From assembly GCF_001640365.1 (NCBI RefSeq), contig NZ_LWMI01000053.1:1-50784 (forward strand): 50,784 nt of DNA. Reading direction: 5' to 3'. Position numbers and translations under genes: made by a program. Below are positions 26,772 to 37,832 of the stretch, piece by piece (position 1 is the first letter of the stretch; every line of letters begins with the position of its first letter). The DNA is from Candidatus Arsenophonus triatominarum. Its GTDB lineage: Bacteria > Pseudomonadota > Gammaproteobacteria > Enterobacterales > Enterobacteriaceae. The notes under the pieces were generated by a model that worked only from the letters and a program-made list of their open reading frames with translations, was not told the origin of the DNA and searched no databases.

Positions 26772-27019
26772 AAAAAAGAACGTTTGAAAATGAACAAGAT
26801 TTTATTAATGGTGCCACATCAATTCCTATAGTAAAACGAGTCAGGCAAAAAAAATATAGAGCTATTTCTGTTAGTCTAACTGATAATCATATTAAAAAAA
26901 TTGATGATTTAATTTTATTGGCAGCAAAGCACGGGATTATCAAAATAACAAGATCTGACTTGATAAAAATAGCAATAGATAAACTAAAAAAAGAAGATTT
27001 ATTAACTAATAAGATTTAA
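26768..27019 (+). CDS. ParB-like centromere-binding protein, ribbon-helix-helix type
   Basis: 83 aa. A basic, flexible N-terminus (KKRTFENEQDF...KRVRQKKYR) is followed by a predicted strand RAISVSLTD and two helices (NHIKKIDDLILLAAK, TRSDLIKIAIDKLKK), the ribbon-helix-helix layout of ParG/omega-like partners. The TTG start at 26768 overlaps the parA stop (TTGA), and AAGAGG lies just upstream inside parA. It should bind the 8-bp repeats at 25882-26137, stimulate ParA and repress the operon. Start codon and function are inferred from position and size. Confidence 0.75.
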   Translation: MKKRTFENEQDFINGATSIPIVKRVRQKKYRAISVSLTDNHIKKIDDLILLAAKHGIIKITRSDLIKIAIDKLKKEDLLTNKI

Positions 27020-27031
27020 TAGATAACTGTC

Positions 27032-27065
27032 GCTCTGTATTAGTGCTGATACACCAATACAGAGC
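27032..27065 (+). terminator. Hairpin after the par operon
   Basis: GCTCTGTATTAGTG at 27032-27045 pairs with CACCAATACAGAGC at 27052-27065 with one mismatch and a 6-base loop. No T-run follows. Confidence 0.45.
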
Positions 27066-27099
27066 TAACCCAAAACCTACAGTAACTAGGAACTGAGCT

Positions 27100-27234
27100 A
27101 TGCAAAATAGTACCTTCCGTGTGCGCATAATTGAAGCTCAAAATCAAATAATCGAGTTATTTGCTCGAACCTCGCGCAGTTTAACCCTTCGTCAGCGTGC
27201 CAGAATTCTCCATAGAGTTGGGGGTGCTGCATGA
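27100..27234 (+). CDS. Hypothetical 44-aa basic protein
   Basis: ATG 27100 opens MQNSTFRVRIIEAQNQIIEL followed by FARTSRSLTLRQRARILHRV and GGAA, ending at TGA 27234. It is arginine-rich with two amphipathic helices. TAGGAACTGAGCT upstream offers AGGA at usable spacing. A second start overlaps its stop (ATGA at 27231) but that frame closes after nine codons, just before MITE copy C, suggesting a second gene was cut off there. No family recognised. Confidence 0.4.
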   Translation: MQNSTFRVRIIEAQNQIIELFARTSRSLTLRQRARILHRVGGAA

Positions 27235-27264
27235 AACCTGAGATGATTAAAACTTTCTAGGGTA

Positions 27265-27456
27265 CACGAGTTTCGCACAGGCATATAAAATTCCAGAAAT
27301 GGCTTAAAAGCAATGGTTAATTTGCAATTTACTAAAACGTATAAATTTGTTTAAATTGCAATAAGTTACTTTTAATTTATAAGATTTTGTCTATTTATAT
27401 ATTATGCTGAATTAAACTTAAAAATAGAGCGTTTTTTTATTGGTGCGAAACTCGTG
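27265..27456 (-). mobile_element. MITE copy C
   Basis: 192 bp with perfect CACGAGTTTCGCAC ends. The flanks differ (GGGTA and TCGGA), and the right flank is a 43-bp IS91 sliver (27457-27499), so this copy marks a recombination junction. Confidence 0.85.
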
Positions 27457-27499
27457 TCGGATTTTATCTAAAGAAACCCCCTGTCTCGCTCAGTCGCTT

Positions 27500-28853
<1,354 letters not shown>

Positions 28854-29734
28854 TAGCTAGGCGACTTAATTTTGATTACAGCATATGTATTAAAAACAGG
28901 TCATCGATAGTGCATCCTGTTTCCATCTTTTTACGTTTAGCTTGAGACCATTTATGTTCTATAGGATTTAAATCTGGTGAATACACAGGCAAATATTCTA
29001 TCTGGTGTCCTGCGTTTATAATTGCCTGTTCAATATTCTTACCTTTGTGAAAGCTAGCGTTGTCCATAAAAATAACAGAATTTTCAGGAAGTTCTGGGAG
29101 CAATATTTTTGTGATCCAAACATAAAAAACATCACGATTAATATTGCAATCAAATAATCCGATAGCAAAAAGGGTTGTTCCCAATAAAGCGCCAATAACA
29201 TTTGTTCTTCCCTTAGCACCCCAGTTTTTCAGGCCAAAACAACGGTGACCTTTTGGGGAATAGCCGTGAGTTCGTGGAGTGTCATGTGAAAAACCACTTT
29301 CATCAATAAAAACAACAGATTTATCTTTTTTTTCATACTGTTGTCTTTTTTGCTGATGTGCCAGCCTGTCGCTTTCGTTGGTTTTTGGATGGAATAGAGT
29401 TTTTTTTATAGGTTAATCCCAGCTTTTTAAGGGATTGCCAAATAGTCTTTTTACAAACACCGAATCGCTCTGCCCGTTCCTTTTGGTAAGCATCTGGATA
29501 CTGTTCCACATCTTTTGCTAAAGCATTTTTATCGAGCTTCCTCTTACGTGGCGTTGAATTTTTTGGCTCTGGTCGTTTAAGCCAACGTACTAAAGACGCT
29601 TTTCCAATACGGAATTGTTTCGCAGTTTCTCGAATTGTTAAACCTTCGGCTTTCCTTACAGATATTACTTTACGTCGAAAATCAATTGTATAACTCATAA
29701 CACACCTTGTAATCAAAATTAAGTCGCCTAGCTA
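28854..29734 (-). mobile_element. IS630-family element, copy 8 (complete)
   Basis: 881 bp in the same direction as copy 7, followed by TA-GTGGCGG, a piece of IS3 in inverted orientation. Transposase frames 29333-29698 and 28876-29340 region. Confidence 0.92.
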
Positions 29735-29919
29735 TAGTGGCGGCTCTGCTGGCGCAAGGACTATCGCCACGATGGTTACCAATACACACAACGTGAAACT
29801 TGGGCGGTGGTTAGCGGGTAAGTTGATGAAAGAATTAATCATCGTCAGTTGCCAAGAGCGAAAACATAAATACAACCGCGGTGGAAATGAACGTATTGAT
29901 ATTCCAAATCTGCTCAATA
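29735..29919 (+). mobile_element. Inverted internal IS3 fragment between IS630 copies 8 and 9
   Basis: 185 bp of orfB ([19 protein letters not shown] to ERIDIPNLL) in plus orientation, although the rest of this IS3 copy (27500-28042) is in minus orientation. Its two edges are the TA sites of the inserted IS630 copies. This is the outcome expected when oppositely oriented IS630 copies recombine and flip the DNA between them. Confidence 0.85.
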
Positions 29920-30800
29920 TAGCTAGGCGACTTAATTTTGATTACAAGGTGTGTTATGAGTTATACAATTGATTTTCGACGTAAAGTAATATCTGTAAGG
30001 AAAGCCGAAGGTTTAACAATTCGAGAAACTGCGAAACAATTCCGTATTGGAAAAGCGTCTTTAGTACGTTGGCTTAAACGACCAGAGCCAAAAAATTCAA
30101 CGCCACGTAAGAGGAAGCTCGATAAAAATGCTTTAGCAAAAGATGTGGAACAGTATCCAGATGCTTACCAAAAGGAACGGGCAGAGCGATTCGGTGTTTG
30201 TAAAAAGACTATTTGGCAATCCCTTAAAAAGCTGGGATTAACCTATAAAAAAAACTCTATTCCATCCAAAAACCAACGAAAGCGACAGGCTGGCACATCA
30301 GCAAAAAAGACAACAGTATGAAAAAAAAGATAAATCTGTTGTTTTTATTGATGAAAGTGGTTTTTCACATGACACTCCACGAACTCACGGCTATTCCCCA
30401 AAAGGTCACCGTTGTTTTGGCCTGAAAAACTGGGGTGCTAAGGGAAGAACAAATGTTATTGGCGCTTTATTGGGAACAACCCTTTTTGCTATCGGATTAT
30501 TTGATTGCAATATTAATCGTGATGTTTTTTATGTTTGGATCACAAAAATATTGCTCCCAGAACTTCCTGAAAATTCTGTTATTTTTATGGACAACGCTAG
30601 CTTTCACAAAGGTAAGAATATTGAACAGGCAATTATAAACGCAGGACACCAGATAGAATATTTGCCTGTGTATTCACCAGATTTAAATCCTATAGAACAT
30701 AAATGGTCTCAAGCTAAACGTAAAAAGATGGAAACAGGATGCACTATCGATGACCTGTTTTTAATACATATGCTGTAATCAAAATTAAGTCGCCTAGCTA
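29920..30800 (+). mobile_element. IS630-family element, copy 9 (complete)
   Basis: 881 bp. Transposase from ATG 29956 to TAA 30778 in two frames. Left flank is the inverted IS3 fragment (CTCAA-TA). Right flank is an IS481 end (TA-CGAGGGAAAAC), so the flanks come from different parents. Confidence 0.92.
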
Positions 30801-30802
30801 TA

Positions 30803-30890
30803 CGAGGGAAAACAACTTTGGAGAGAAAAAGATTTAAATCAAATTTAACCTGACAGATACTGTATAAATAACCGGTAACTGTCAGATCAA
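30803..30890 (+). mobile_element. IS481 terminal fragment
   Basis: Matches the reverse complement of the IS481 end at 20690-20775 (last transposase codons KDLNQI, then AACCTGACAG and AATAACCGGTAACTGTCAGA), here in plus orientation. Confidence 0.7.
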
Positions 30891-30896
30891 TTCTGA

Positions 30897-31453
30897 TCTA
30901 CTACACCTGGAAAAGTTTTAAAGTTTGCTGACTATTACGGGGTTATCAACGAATTTGAAGCTTATGTAGGGCAGGATGATCCGGCCTGCCATGCCGCGAG
31001 AAGTTGCACACCACGAACAGCGGTTATGTTTTGGGCTACCGAATTTTCCTATGTTTATCTTATTTACGGCATGTATCATTGCTTGAATATTGTGACCGAG
31101 CGTGAAGGTTTTCCAGCGGCAGTTTTAATTCGTGGCATCGATTTACATAAACCGATGCGTCTTTCTTTAGCACGAGTTTCGCACCAATAAAAAAACGCTC
31201 TATTTTTAAGTTTAATTCAGCATAATATATAAATAGACAAAATCTTATAAATTAAAAGTAACTTATTGCAATTTAAACAAATTTATACGTTTTAGTAACT
31301 TGCAAATTAACCTTTGCTTTTTCTGGAATTTTATATGCTTGTTCGAAACTCGTGTTTAGATGGGCCGGGTAAACTTTGCAAAAAATTAAATATCACAAAA
31401 AATAATAACCAGATTGATTTAACACAATGTTATGATTTTAGTTGCCTGTAAAA
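30897..31453 (+). pseudogene. DNA-3-methyladenine glycosylase (AAG/Mpg family), split by a MITE
   Basis: The first part (30897-31170) encodes [52 protein letters not shown] and [12 protein letters not shown], the conserved core of the alkyladenine glycosylase family. MITE copy D interrupts it, and the reading continues after the insertion as [20 protein letters not shown] and [11 protein letters not shown] to a TAA at about 31451-31453. TTTAG is duplicated at the junctions. The beginning of the gene is missing next to the IS481 fragment. The enzyme would excise alkylated bases, but this copy is dead. Confidence 0.8.
31171..31354 (+). mobile_element. MITE copy D inside the glycosylase gene, TTTAG duplication
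   Basis: About 184 bp with CACGAGTTTCGCACC at the left and TTCGAAACTCGTG at the right. TTTAG is present on both sides (31166-31170 and 31355-31359). The clean split of a recognisable gene confirms that this family transposes. Confidence 0.88.
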
Positions 31454-31486
31454 CTTACCATCCAACATAAATTTAATCATTCACTA

Positions 31487-31501
31487 TTAATGCGACAGAA
31501 C
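31487..31501. repeat. Inverted repeat left of cfa
   Basis: TTAATGCGACAGAAC is the exact reverse complement of GTTCTGTCGCATTAA at 32662-32676. It ends 7 bases before the cfa start codon. Confidence 0.7.
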
Positions 31502-31508
31502 AGAATAT

Positions 31509-32654
31509 ATGACTATCAAAAAACAAAATATTTCTACTGATTATTGGTTTAAAATAGTTTGTCAATTATTAGAACGTGCCAACATTAAAATTAATGGCAA
31601 TCAACCTTATGATATTCAGGTAAAAAATAATAATTTTTTTAAACGCATATTACAACAAGGTTCCATAGGTTTAGGTGAAAGTTATATGGATGTTTGGTGG
31701 GAATGTGAACGTTTAGATATATTTTTTTATCGTTTATTACGTGCTAGGTTAGATCAGAAAATCCCAGCAAAATTTACCGATATAATACGAATAATGGCTG
31801 CCAAATTGTATAATTTACAAAGTAAAAAACGTGCTTATATCGTTGGAAAAGAACATTATGATTTAGGTAATGATTTATTCACTAATATACTTGATCCCAA
31901 TATGCAATATTCTTGTGGTTACTGGAAAGATGCTAATACCCTTAATCAAGCACAACAAAAAAAATTGGAATTAATTTGTGAAAAATTGCAACTAAAACCC
32001 GGAATGCGTCTATTGGATATTGGTTGTGGGTGGGGTGGTTTGGCTAATTTTGCTAGTAAAAACTATAACGTTTCGGTTACTGGAATCACCATTTCCAGAG
32101 AACAACAGAGGTTTTTCCAAGAGCATAATAAAGGTTTAGATGTAAAAATATTATTAGAAGATTATCGCAATTTATATAATAATCAATTCGATCGGATCGT
32201 TTCTGTTGGTATGTTCGAACATGTAGGGGCTAAAAATTATTCAACCTACTTTGATGTCATAAAAAGAAATCTCAAACAAGAGGGGCTTTTTTTACTTCAT
32301 ACTATTGGTTCTAATAGTCATGGATTCAACGTTGATCCTTGGATGGATAAATATATTTTTCCCAATGGTTCGCTACCATCAATGATTGATATTGGTAAAT
32401 CGAGTAAAGATAAATTTATCTTAGAAGATTGGCATAACTTTGGGGCTGACTATGATAAAACATTAATGGCTTGGTATAGAAATTTTCTAACTACTTGGCC
32501 TAAATTAAAAACTAACTATTCACCACGCTTTAAGCGTATGTTTAGTTATTATTTAAACTCCTGTGCAGGAGCATTTAGAGCAAGACGAATACAATTATGG
32601 CAAGTTCTTTGGAGTCACGAAGGCATTGAAGGTGGGTTAAACGTTCCACGTTAA
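31509..32654 (+). CDS. cfa: Cyclopropane-fatty-acyl-phospholipid synthase
   Basis: A 381-aa enzyme (E. coli Cfa is 382 aa) that transfers a methylene group from S-adenosylmethionine to cis double bonds of membrane phospholipid acyl chains. The N-terminal lipid-binding domain (IGLGESYMDVWWECERLD) is followed by GKEHYDLGNDLF, MQYSCGYW, the SAM-binding motif LLDIGCGWGG (about 168-177), the SVGMFEHVG segment and YYLNSCAGAFRARRIQLW with Cys352 at the place of the active-site Cys354. The reading frame is intact. There is no good ribosome site between the inverted repeat and ATG 31509, so expression strength is uncertain. The AT-rich codon use matches the plasmid. Cfa is normally chromosomal; here it stands alone among transposon remnants. 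Confidence 0.95.
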   Translation: MTIKKQNISTDYWFKIVCQLLERANIKINGNQPYDIQVKNNNFFKRILQQGSIGLGESYMDVWWECERLDIFFYRLLRARLDQKIPAKFTDIIRIMAAKLYNLQSKKRAYIVGKEHYDLGNDLFTNILDPNMQYSCGYWKDANTLNQAQQKKLELICEKLQLKPGMRLLDIGCGWGGLANFASKNYNVSVTGITISREQQRFFQEHNKGLDVKILLEDYRNLYNNQFDRIVSVGMFEHVGAKNYSTYFDVIKRNLKQEGLFLLHTIGSNSHGFNVDPWMDKYIFPNGSLPSMIDIGKSSKDKFILEDWHNFGADYDKTLMAWYRNFLTTWPKLKTNYSPRFKRMFSYYLNSCAGAFRARRIQLWQVLWSHEGIEGGLNVPR

Positions 32655-32660
32655 TTTTTC

Positions 32661-32727
32661 GGTTCTGTCGCATTAAAACGGCCTGTTTGATAATATGCTC
32701 TGTAAACTTTGTACTCTAGATAGGATT
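32661..32727 (+). repeat. Transposon-end-like sequence right of cfa
   Basis: GGTTCTGTCGCATTAAAACG and CTGTTTGATAATATG resemble the sequence at 17560-17597. The first 15 bases after the first G form the inverted repeat with 31487-31501. It ends at CAAG, where an IS91-like left end begins. Confidence 0.5.
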
Positions 32728-32901
32728 CAAGATGGTCGCCTATGGCGACGACTTGTCATTGCTTGTTAGTACTGGTATAACCCGATACCTATTGTCTCAA
32801 TCTTTTGGTCCCTTTTATGTCACCGCGTTTTAGTCATGTTTTTCAATTTGGTCAACGCTGGCTCAATTGGCTTAATCGCCAACCCCCTGATAGTGTCCGC
32901 A
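32728..32901 (+). mobile_element. IS91-like left-end fragment
   Basis: CAAG-ATGGTCGCC left end, the leader and the first transposase codons (MSPRFSHVFQFGQRWLNWLN), cut at 32902 by the IS3 footprint. Confidence 0.8.
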
Positions 32902-32931
32902 TGTAGTGGTCAACTAAAATTGGCCACTACA
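32902..32931. repeat. IS3 end-to-end footprint (30 bp), second copy
   Basis: Reverse complement of the 30-mer at 7876-7905, again at the edge of an IS91-like fragment. Confidence 0.75.
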
Positions 32932-34164
32932 ATCCTCTGATAATTTTGTCTGATTTTTCTTAATGAGCTGAGGCTCAAAAGCACCTGACCTGTCTCTGGG
33001 CGTTTTCAGTTCAAATTGACCTGATGTCGATTTAACCGTTTTTCGAGTATATAGCTAGGCGACTTAATTTTGATTACAGCATATGTATTAAAAACAGGTC
33101 ATCGATAGTGCATCCTGTTTCCATCTTTTTACGTTTAGCTTGAGACCATTATATGTTCTATAGGATTTAAATCTGGTGAATACACAGGCAAATATTCTAT
33201 CTGGTGTCCTGCGTTTATAATTGCCTGTTCAATATTCTTACCTTTGTGAAAGCTAGCGTTGTCCATAAAAATAACAGAATTTTCAGGAAGTTCTGGGAGC
33301 AATATTTTTGTGATCCAAACATAAAAAACATCACGATTAATATTGCAATCAAATAATCCGATAGCAAAAAGGGTTGTTCCCAATAAAGCGCCAATAACAT
33401 TTGTTCTTCCCTTAGCACCCCAGTTTTTCAGGCCAAAACAACGGTGACCTTTTGGGGAATAGCCGTGAGTTCGTGGAGTGTCATGTGAAAAACCACTTTC
33501 ATCAATAAAAACAACAGATTTATCTTTTTTTTCATACTGTTGTCTTTTTTGCTGATGTGCCAGCCTGTCGCTTTCGTTGGTTTTTGGATGGAATAGAGTT
33601 TTTTTTATAGGTTAATCCCAGCTTTTTAAGGGATTGCCAAATAGTCTTTTTACAAACACCGAATCGCTCTGCCCGTTCCTTTTGGTAAGCATCTGGATAC
33701 TGTTCCACATCTTTTGCTAAAGCATTTTTATCGAGCTTCCTCTTACGTGGCGTTGAATTTTTTGGCTCTGGTCGTTTAAGCCAACGTACTAAAGACGCTT
33801 TTCCAATACGGAATTGTTTCGCAGTTTCTCGAATTGTTAAACCTTCGGCTTTCCTTACAGATATTACTTTACGTCGAAAATCAATTGTATAACTCATAAC
33901 ACACCTTGTAATCAAAATTAAGTCGCCTAGCTATAGCCATTTTTACGCGTATCGATTGACGTTGTCGATAGGTAGTGTTCTATTTCTGCCTGCAGGGCAG
34001 CTTCGGTCAGCTGTTTTATGAGTGGTGTGAGTATTCCATCCGTACCGAGTAATTTTTTACCTGATTGTAATTGCTTCAACGCTTCATCAAAATTAAATGA
34101 TTGATTTCTCATATGTCATACCTCTTTTTTTTGAGTTTAAGATATGACACAGATTTTTGAACAC
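32932..34164 (-). pseudogene. IS256-family transposase, N-terminal fragment split by IS630 copy 10
   Basis: ATG 34110-34112 opens MRNQSFNFDEALKQLQSGKK, KQLTEAALQAEIEHYLS and TRKNG, the start of mutator-type IS256 transposases. After IS630 copy 10 is removed (one TA kept) the sequence continues Y-S-K-T-V with TPRDRSGAFEPQLIKKNQTK, the next conserved block, though an extra A in a five-A run near 33035-33045 shifts the frame. It is truncated at 32932. The terminal repeat lies at about 34140-34164 (TATGACACAGATTTTTGAAC). Confidence 0.75.
33052..33933 (-). mobile_element. IS630-family element, copy 10 (complete, one base longer)
   Basis: 882 bp inserted at a TA in the IS256 gene. Removal restores contiguous codons, so this is a clean insertion. 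An extra base near 33150 shifts the last 20 codons after NPIEH, leaving the catalytic Glu but not the natural C-terminus. Confidence 0.92.
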
Positions 34165-34802
34165 TACCTGCAAAAGTCAAAGCTGCCCACATTGTGGCGT
34201 CAAAGCTTGCCTACAATGGATTAACAATGCGCTAGCTTGGTTACCCGAAGTTCCTTGGCAGCACATCACTTTTACCATGCCTTGTGAATATTGGCCTATT
34301 ATTCGCGCCAACCGTTGGCTTCTCGGTGAAATGAATCAATTAGCCGCTGATGTGATATTAACCATCTGCCGTGACCTCAATATCACCCCAGGCGTTTTCA
34401 CTGCCATCCATACCTGGGGACGAGACCAAAAATGGCATCCGCATGTTTATTTTTCAACCACAGCTGGCGGGATATCAGCTTTTATCGCGAAAACATTATG
34501 ACAATGTGGCGATATCGGATAAGGGCATTATTGAGAAAACATTATTACACGTTCACCATTCCCGATGAGCTTAAAGCTGAAGGAAGAAGTAAAGCATCAT
34601 GGAATCAATTATTTAACACTCACGACAAGCGCGGGTGGAATATTAATCTTTCTGATATTCTTTCCAATATTACCCATGTCACCCTTTATTTCGGATTTTA
34701 TCTAAAGAAACCCCCTGTCTCGCTCAGTCGCTTAAAATATTATTCCGGCGAAGATAACATCACGTTACGCTATAAGAGCCACCGCACGAAAAAACAGGAA
34801 GA
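34165..34802 (+). mobile_element. IS91-like internal fragment
   Basis: Transposase core from TCKSQSCPHCGVKACLQW through HTWGRDQKWHPHVYF (Ile-His changed to Val-Tyr in the HUH region) to the KSHRTKKQED codons, broken by a deletion near 34467. Cut at 34803 by the right end of the complete IS3. Confidence 0.8.
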
Positions 34803-34810
34803 TGTAGTGG

Positions 34811-35976
<1,166 letters not shown>

Positions 35977-36049
35977 TTCGGCACCTATAAAAATTATGAG
36001 GTAAGCATATCACCTCAACTTAGGTGACCAAATTTAGTATGCCACTACA

Positions 36050-36258
36050 CCCACAGCTCGGTTCGCCAGAAAATCAAAGTACCGTATCATCCGGAAGTGT
36101 TTCTCCGAGATATGTTTAATCAGTCGTAAAATTAACTCACGTTGGGGCAATTCCAAATTTTCATGATGATTTGTGCGATGGTTAAAAAAACTTAGAGTGA
36201 TACTGGATCCTCCGTCATAGTGCGCCAAACGGCAACCTGATACCGGTGGCTTTTTCAA
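36050..36258 (-). pseudogene. Second-type IS91-family transposase fragment
   Basis: The minus-strand frame contains KKPPVSGCRLAHYDGGSSIT, FNHRTNH and HISEKHFRMIRYFDFLANRA. It is homologous in layout to the main IS91-like transposase (KKPPVSLSRLKHYSG, HVPEKWFHMIRYYGFL) but clearly a different element. Confidence 0.7.
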
Positions 36259-36319
36259 CACAAGTTTCGCACCAATAAAAAAACGCTCTATTTTTAAGTT
36301 TAATTCAGCATAATATATA
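36259..36319 (+). mobile_element. MITE copy E (first 61 bp)
   Basis: CACAAGTTTCGCACCAATAA start and the conserved AT-rich left part, cut at a TA by IS630 copy 11. Confidence 0.8.
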
Positions 36320-37200
36320 TAGCTAGGCGACTTAATTTTGATTACAAGGTGTGTTATGAGTTATACAATTGATTTTCGACGTAAAGTAATATCTGTAAGG
36401 AAAGCCGAAGGTTTAACAATTCGAGAAACTGCGAAACAATTCCGTATTGGAAAAGCGTCTTTAGTACGTTGGCTTAAACGACCAGAGCCAAAAAATTCAA
36501 CGCCACGTAAGAGGAAGCTCGATAAAAATGCTTTAGCAAAAGATGTGGAACAGTATCCAGATGCTTACCAAAAGGAACGGGCAGAGCGATTCGGTGTTTG
36601 TAAAAAGACTATTTGGCAATCCCTTAAAAAGCTGGGATTAACCTATAAAAAAAACTCTATTCCATCCAAAAACCAACGAAAGCGACAGGCTGGCACATCA
36701 GCAAAAAAGACAACAGTATGAAAAAAAAGATAAATCTGTTGTTTTTATTGATGAAAGTGGTTTTTCACATGACACTCCACGAACTCACGGCTATTCCCCA
36801 AAAGGTCACCGTTGTTTTGGCCTGAAAAACTGGGGTGCTAAGGGAAGAACAAATGTTATTGGCGCTTTATTGGGAACAACCCTTTTTGCTATCGGATTAT
36901 TTGATTGCAATATTAATCGTGATGTTTTTTATGTTTGGATCACAAAAATATTGCTCCCAGAACTTCCTGAAAATTCTGTTATTTTTATGGACAACGCTAG
37001 CTTTCACAAAGGTAAGAATATTGAACAGGCAATTATAAACGCAGGACACCAGATAGAATATTTGCCTGTGTATTCACCAGATTTAAATCCTATAGAACAT
37101 AAATGGTCTCAAGCTAAACGTAAAAAGATGGAAACAGGATGCACTATCGATGACCTGTTTTTAATACATATGCTGTAATCAAAATTAAGTCGCCTAGCTA
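36320..37200 (+). mobile_element. IS630-family element, copy 11 (complete)
   Basis: 881 bp. Transposase from ATG 36356 to TAA 37178 in two frames. The remaining part of MITE copy E is not found on its right side (TA-GCAATAAAGCC), so the flanks are not contiguous. Confidence 0.92.
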
Positions 37201-37238
37201 TAGCAATAAAGCCGAATCGCTTTTTTATTAAACAAGCA

Positions 37239-37270
37239 AGCCTACTGAATGTATCCGCATTCAGTAGGCT
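37239..37270. terminator. Perfect 13-bp hairpin
   Basis: AGCCTACTGAATG and CATTCAGTAGGCT with a 6-base loop. It lacks an adjacent T-run. It may be a former terminator of a lost gene to its left or a structural part of the diverged IS91-like end that follows. Confidence 0.5.
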
Positions 37271-37278
37271 CTAACCAA

Positions 37279-37375
37279 CATTCAAAATAATTTTGGAGAA
37301 ATTAAAAAAATAAAAATGATTTCATCAGGGTAAAGGTTTATTAGTAACCATTTCGCGCATTAATTTCTTATACAT
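37279..37375 (+). repeat. Diverged IS91-like right end
   Basis: About 97 bases resembling the standard 3' tail (AATAATTTTGGAG, ATTAGTAACCATTTCG, TTAATTTCTTATACAT) with many substitutions, followed by GAAA. It belongs to an older or different element of the family. Confidence 0.65.
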
Positions 37376-37832
37376 GAAAAATTTCAAAATAGCGATTTTT
37401 GATTGCAAATTTGAAATTTCAAAAAAATAAGATTTTTAATAACGTAAGTTATTGATTTAGATCACTTTATTTTAATAATGGATTTTGTATAAGTCATTGA
37501 AAATGATTGAATTATTGACAAAAAAAACAATTTGTGATAATTGTCGAATTCATTTTTACCTGATTTTTTACGCGGATTTTGCTCTTTAACCGTCAACGTC
37601 GTTTTTCGTCTCGTTGATACAATTTGGATTTCTTCCAGAGTGTCTGGAAGGCAGAACACAGAAGTATGGGTGTTCATGGTTAGGAAATTGAATCGCTCTT
37701 AAAGTGAGGAGTAAAAGCCATCCCTTATTGCTAAAAGGAGAGAGAATCCGTTTATTGGAACTGTTGTAGGTCGAATTTTCATCAGATAGTGTGTTTTTTT
37801 CATCTAACACCCTAATTTTAGAGACATTAACC
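37376..37832. other. Decayed intergenic region without an assignable gene
   Basis: About 450 bases. Short overlapping minus-strand frames (37462-37677 with FCLPDTLEEIQIVSTRRKTT, and 37586-37810) show no recognised family. They may be remnants of one gene broken by frameshifts. Confidence 0.4.

Noticed and set aside
37462..37810. Two overlapping minus-strand hypothetical genes
   Set aside because: No family, no good ribosome site, mutual overlap in different frames, and both lie in a decayed gap. Kept only as a region note.
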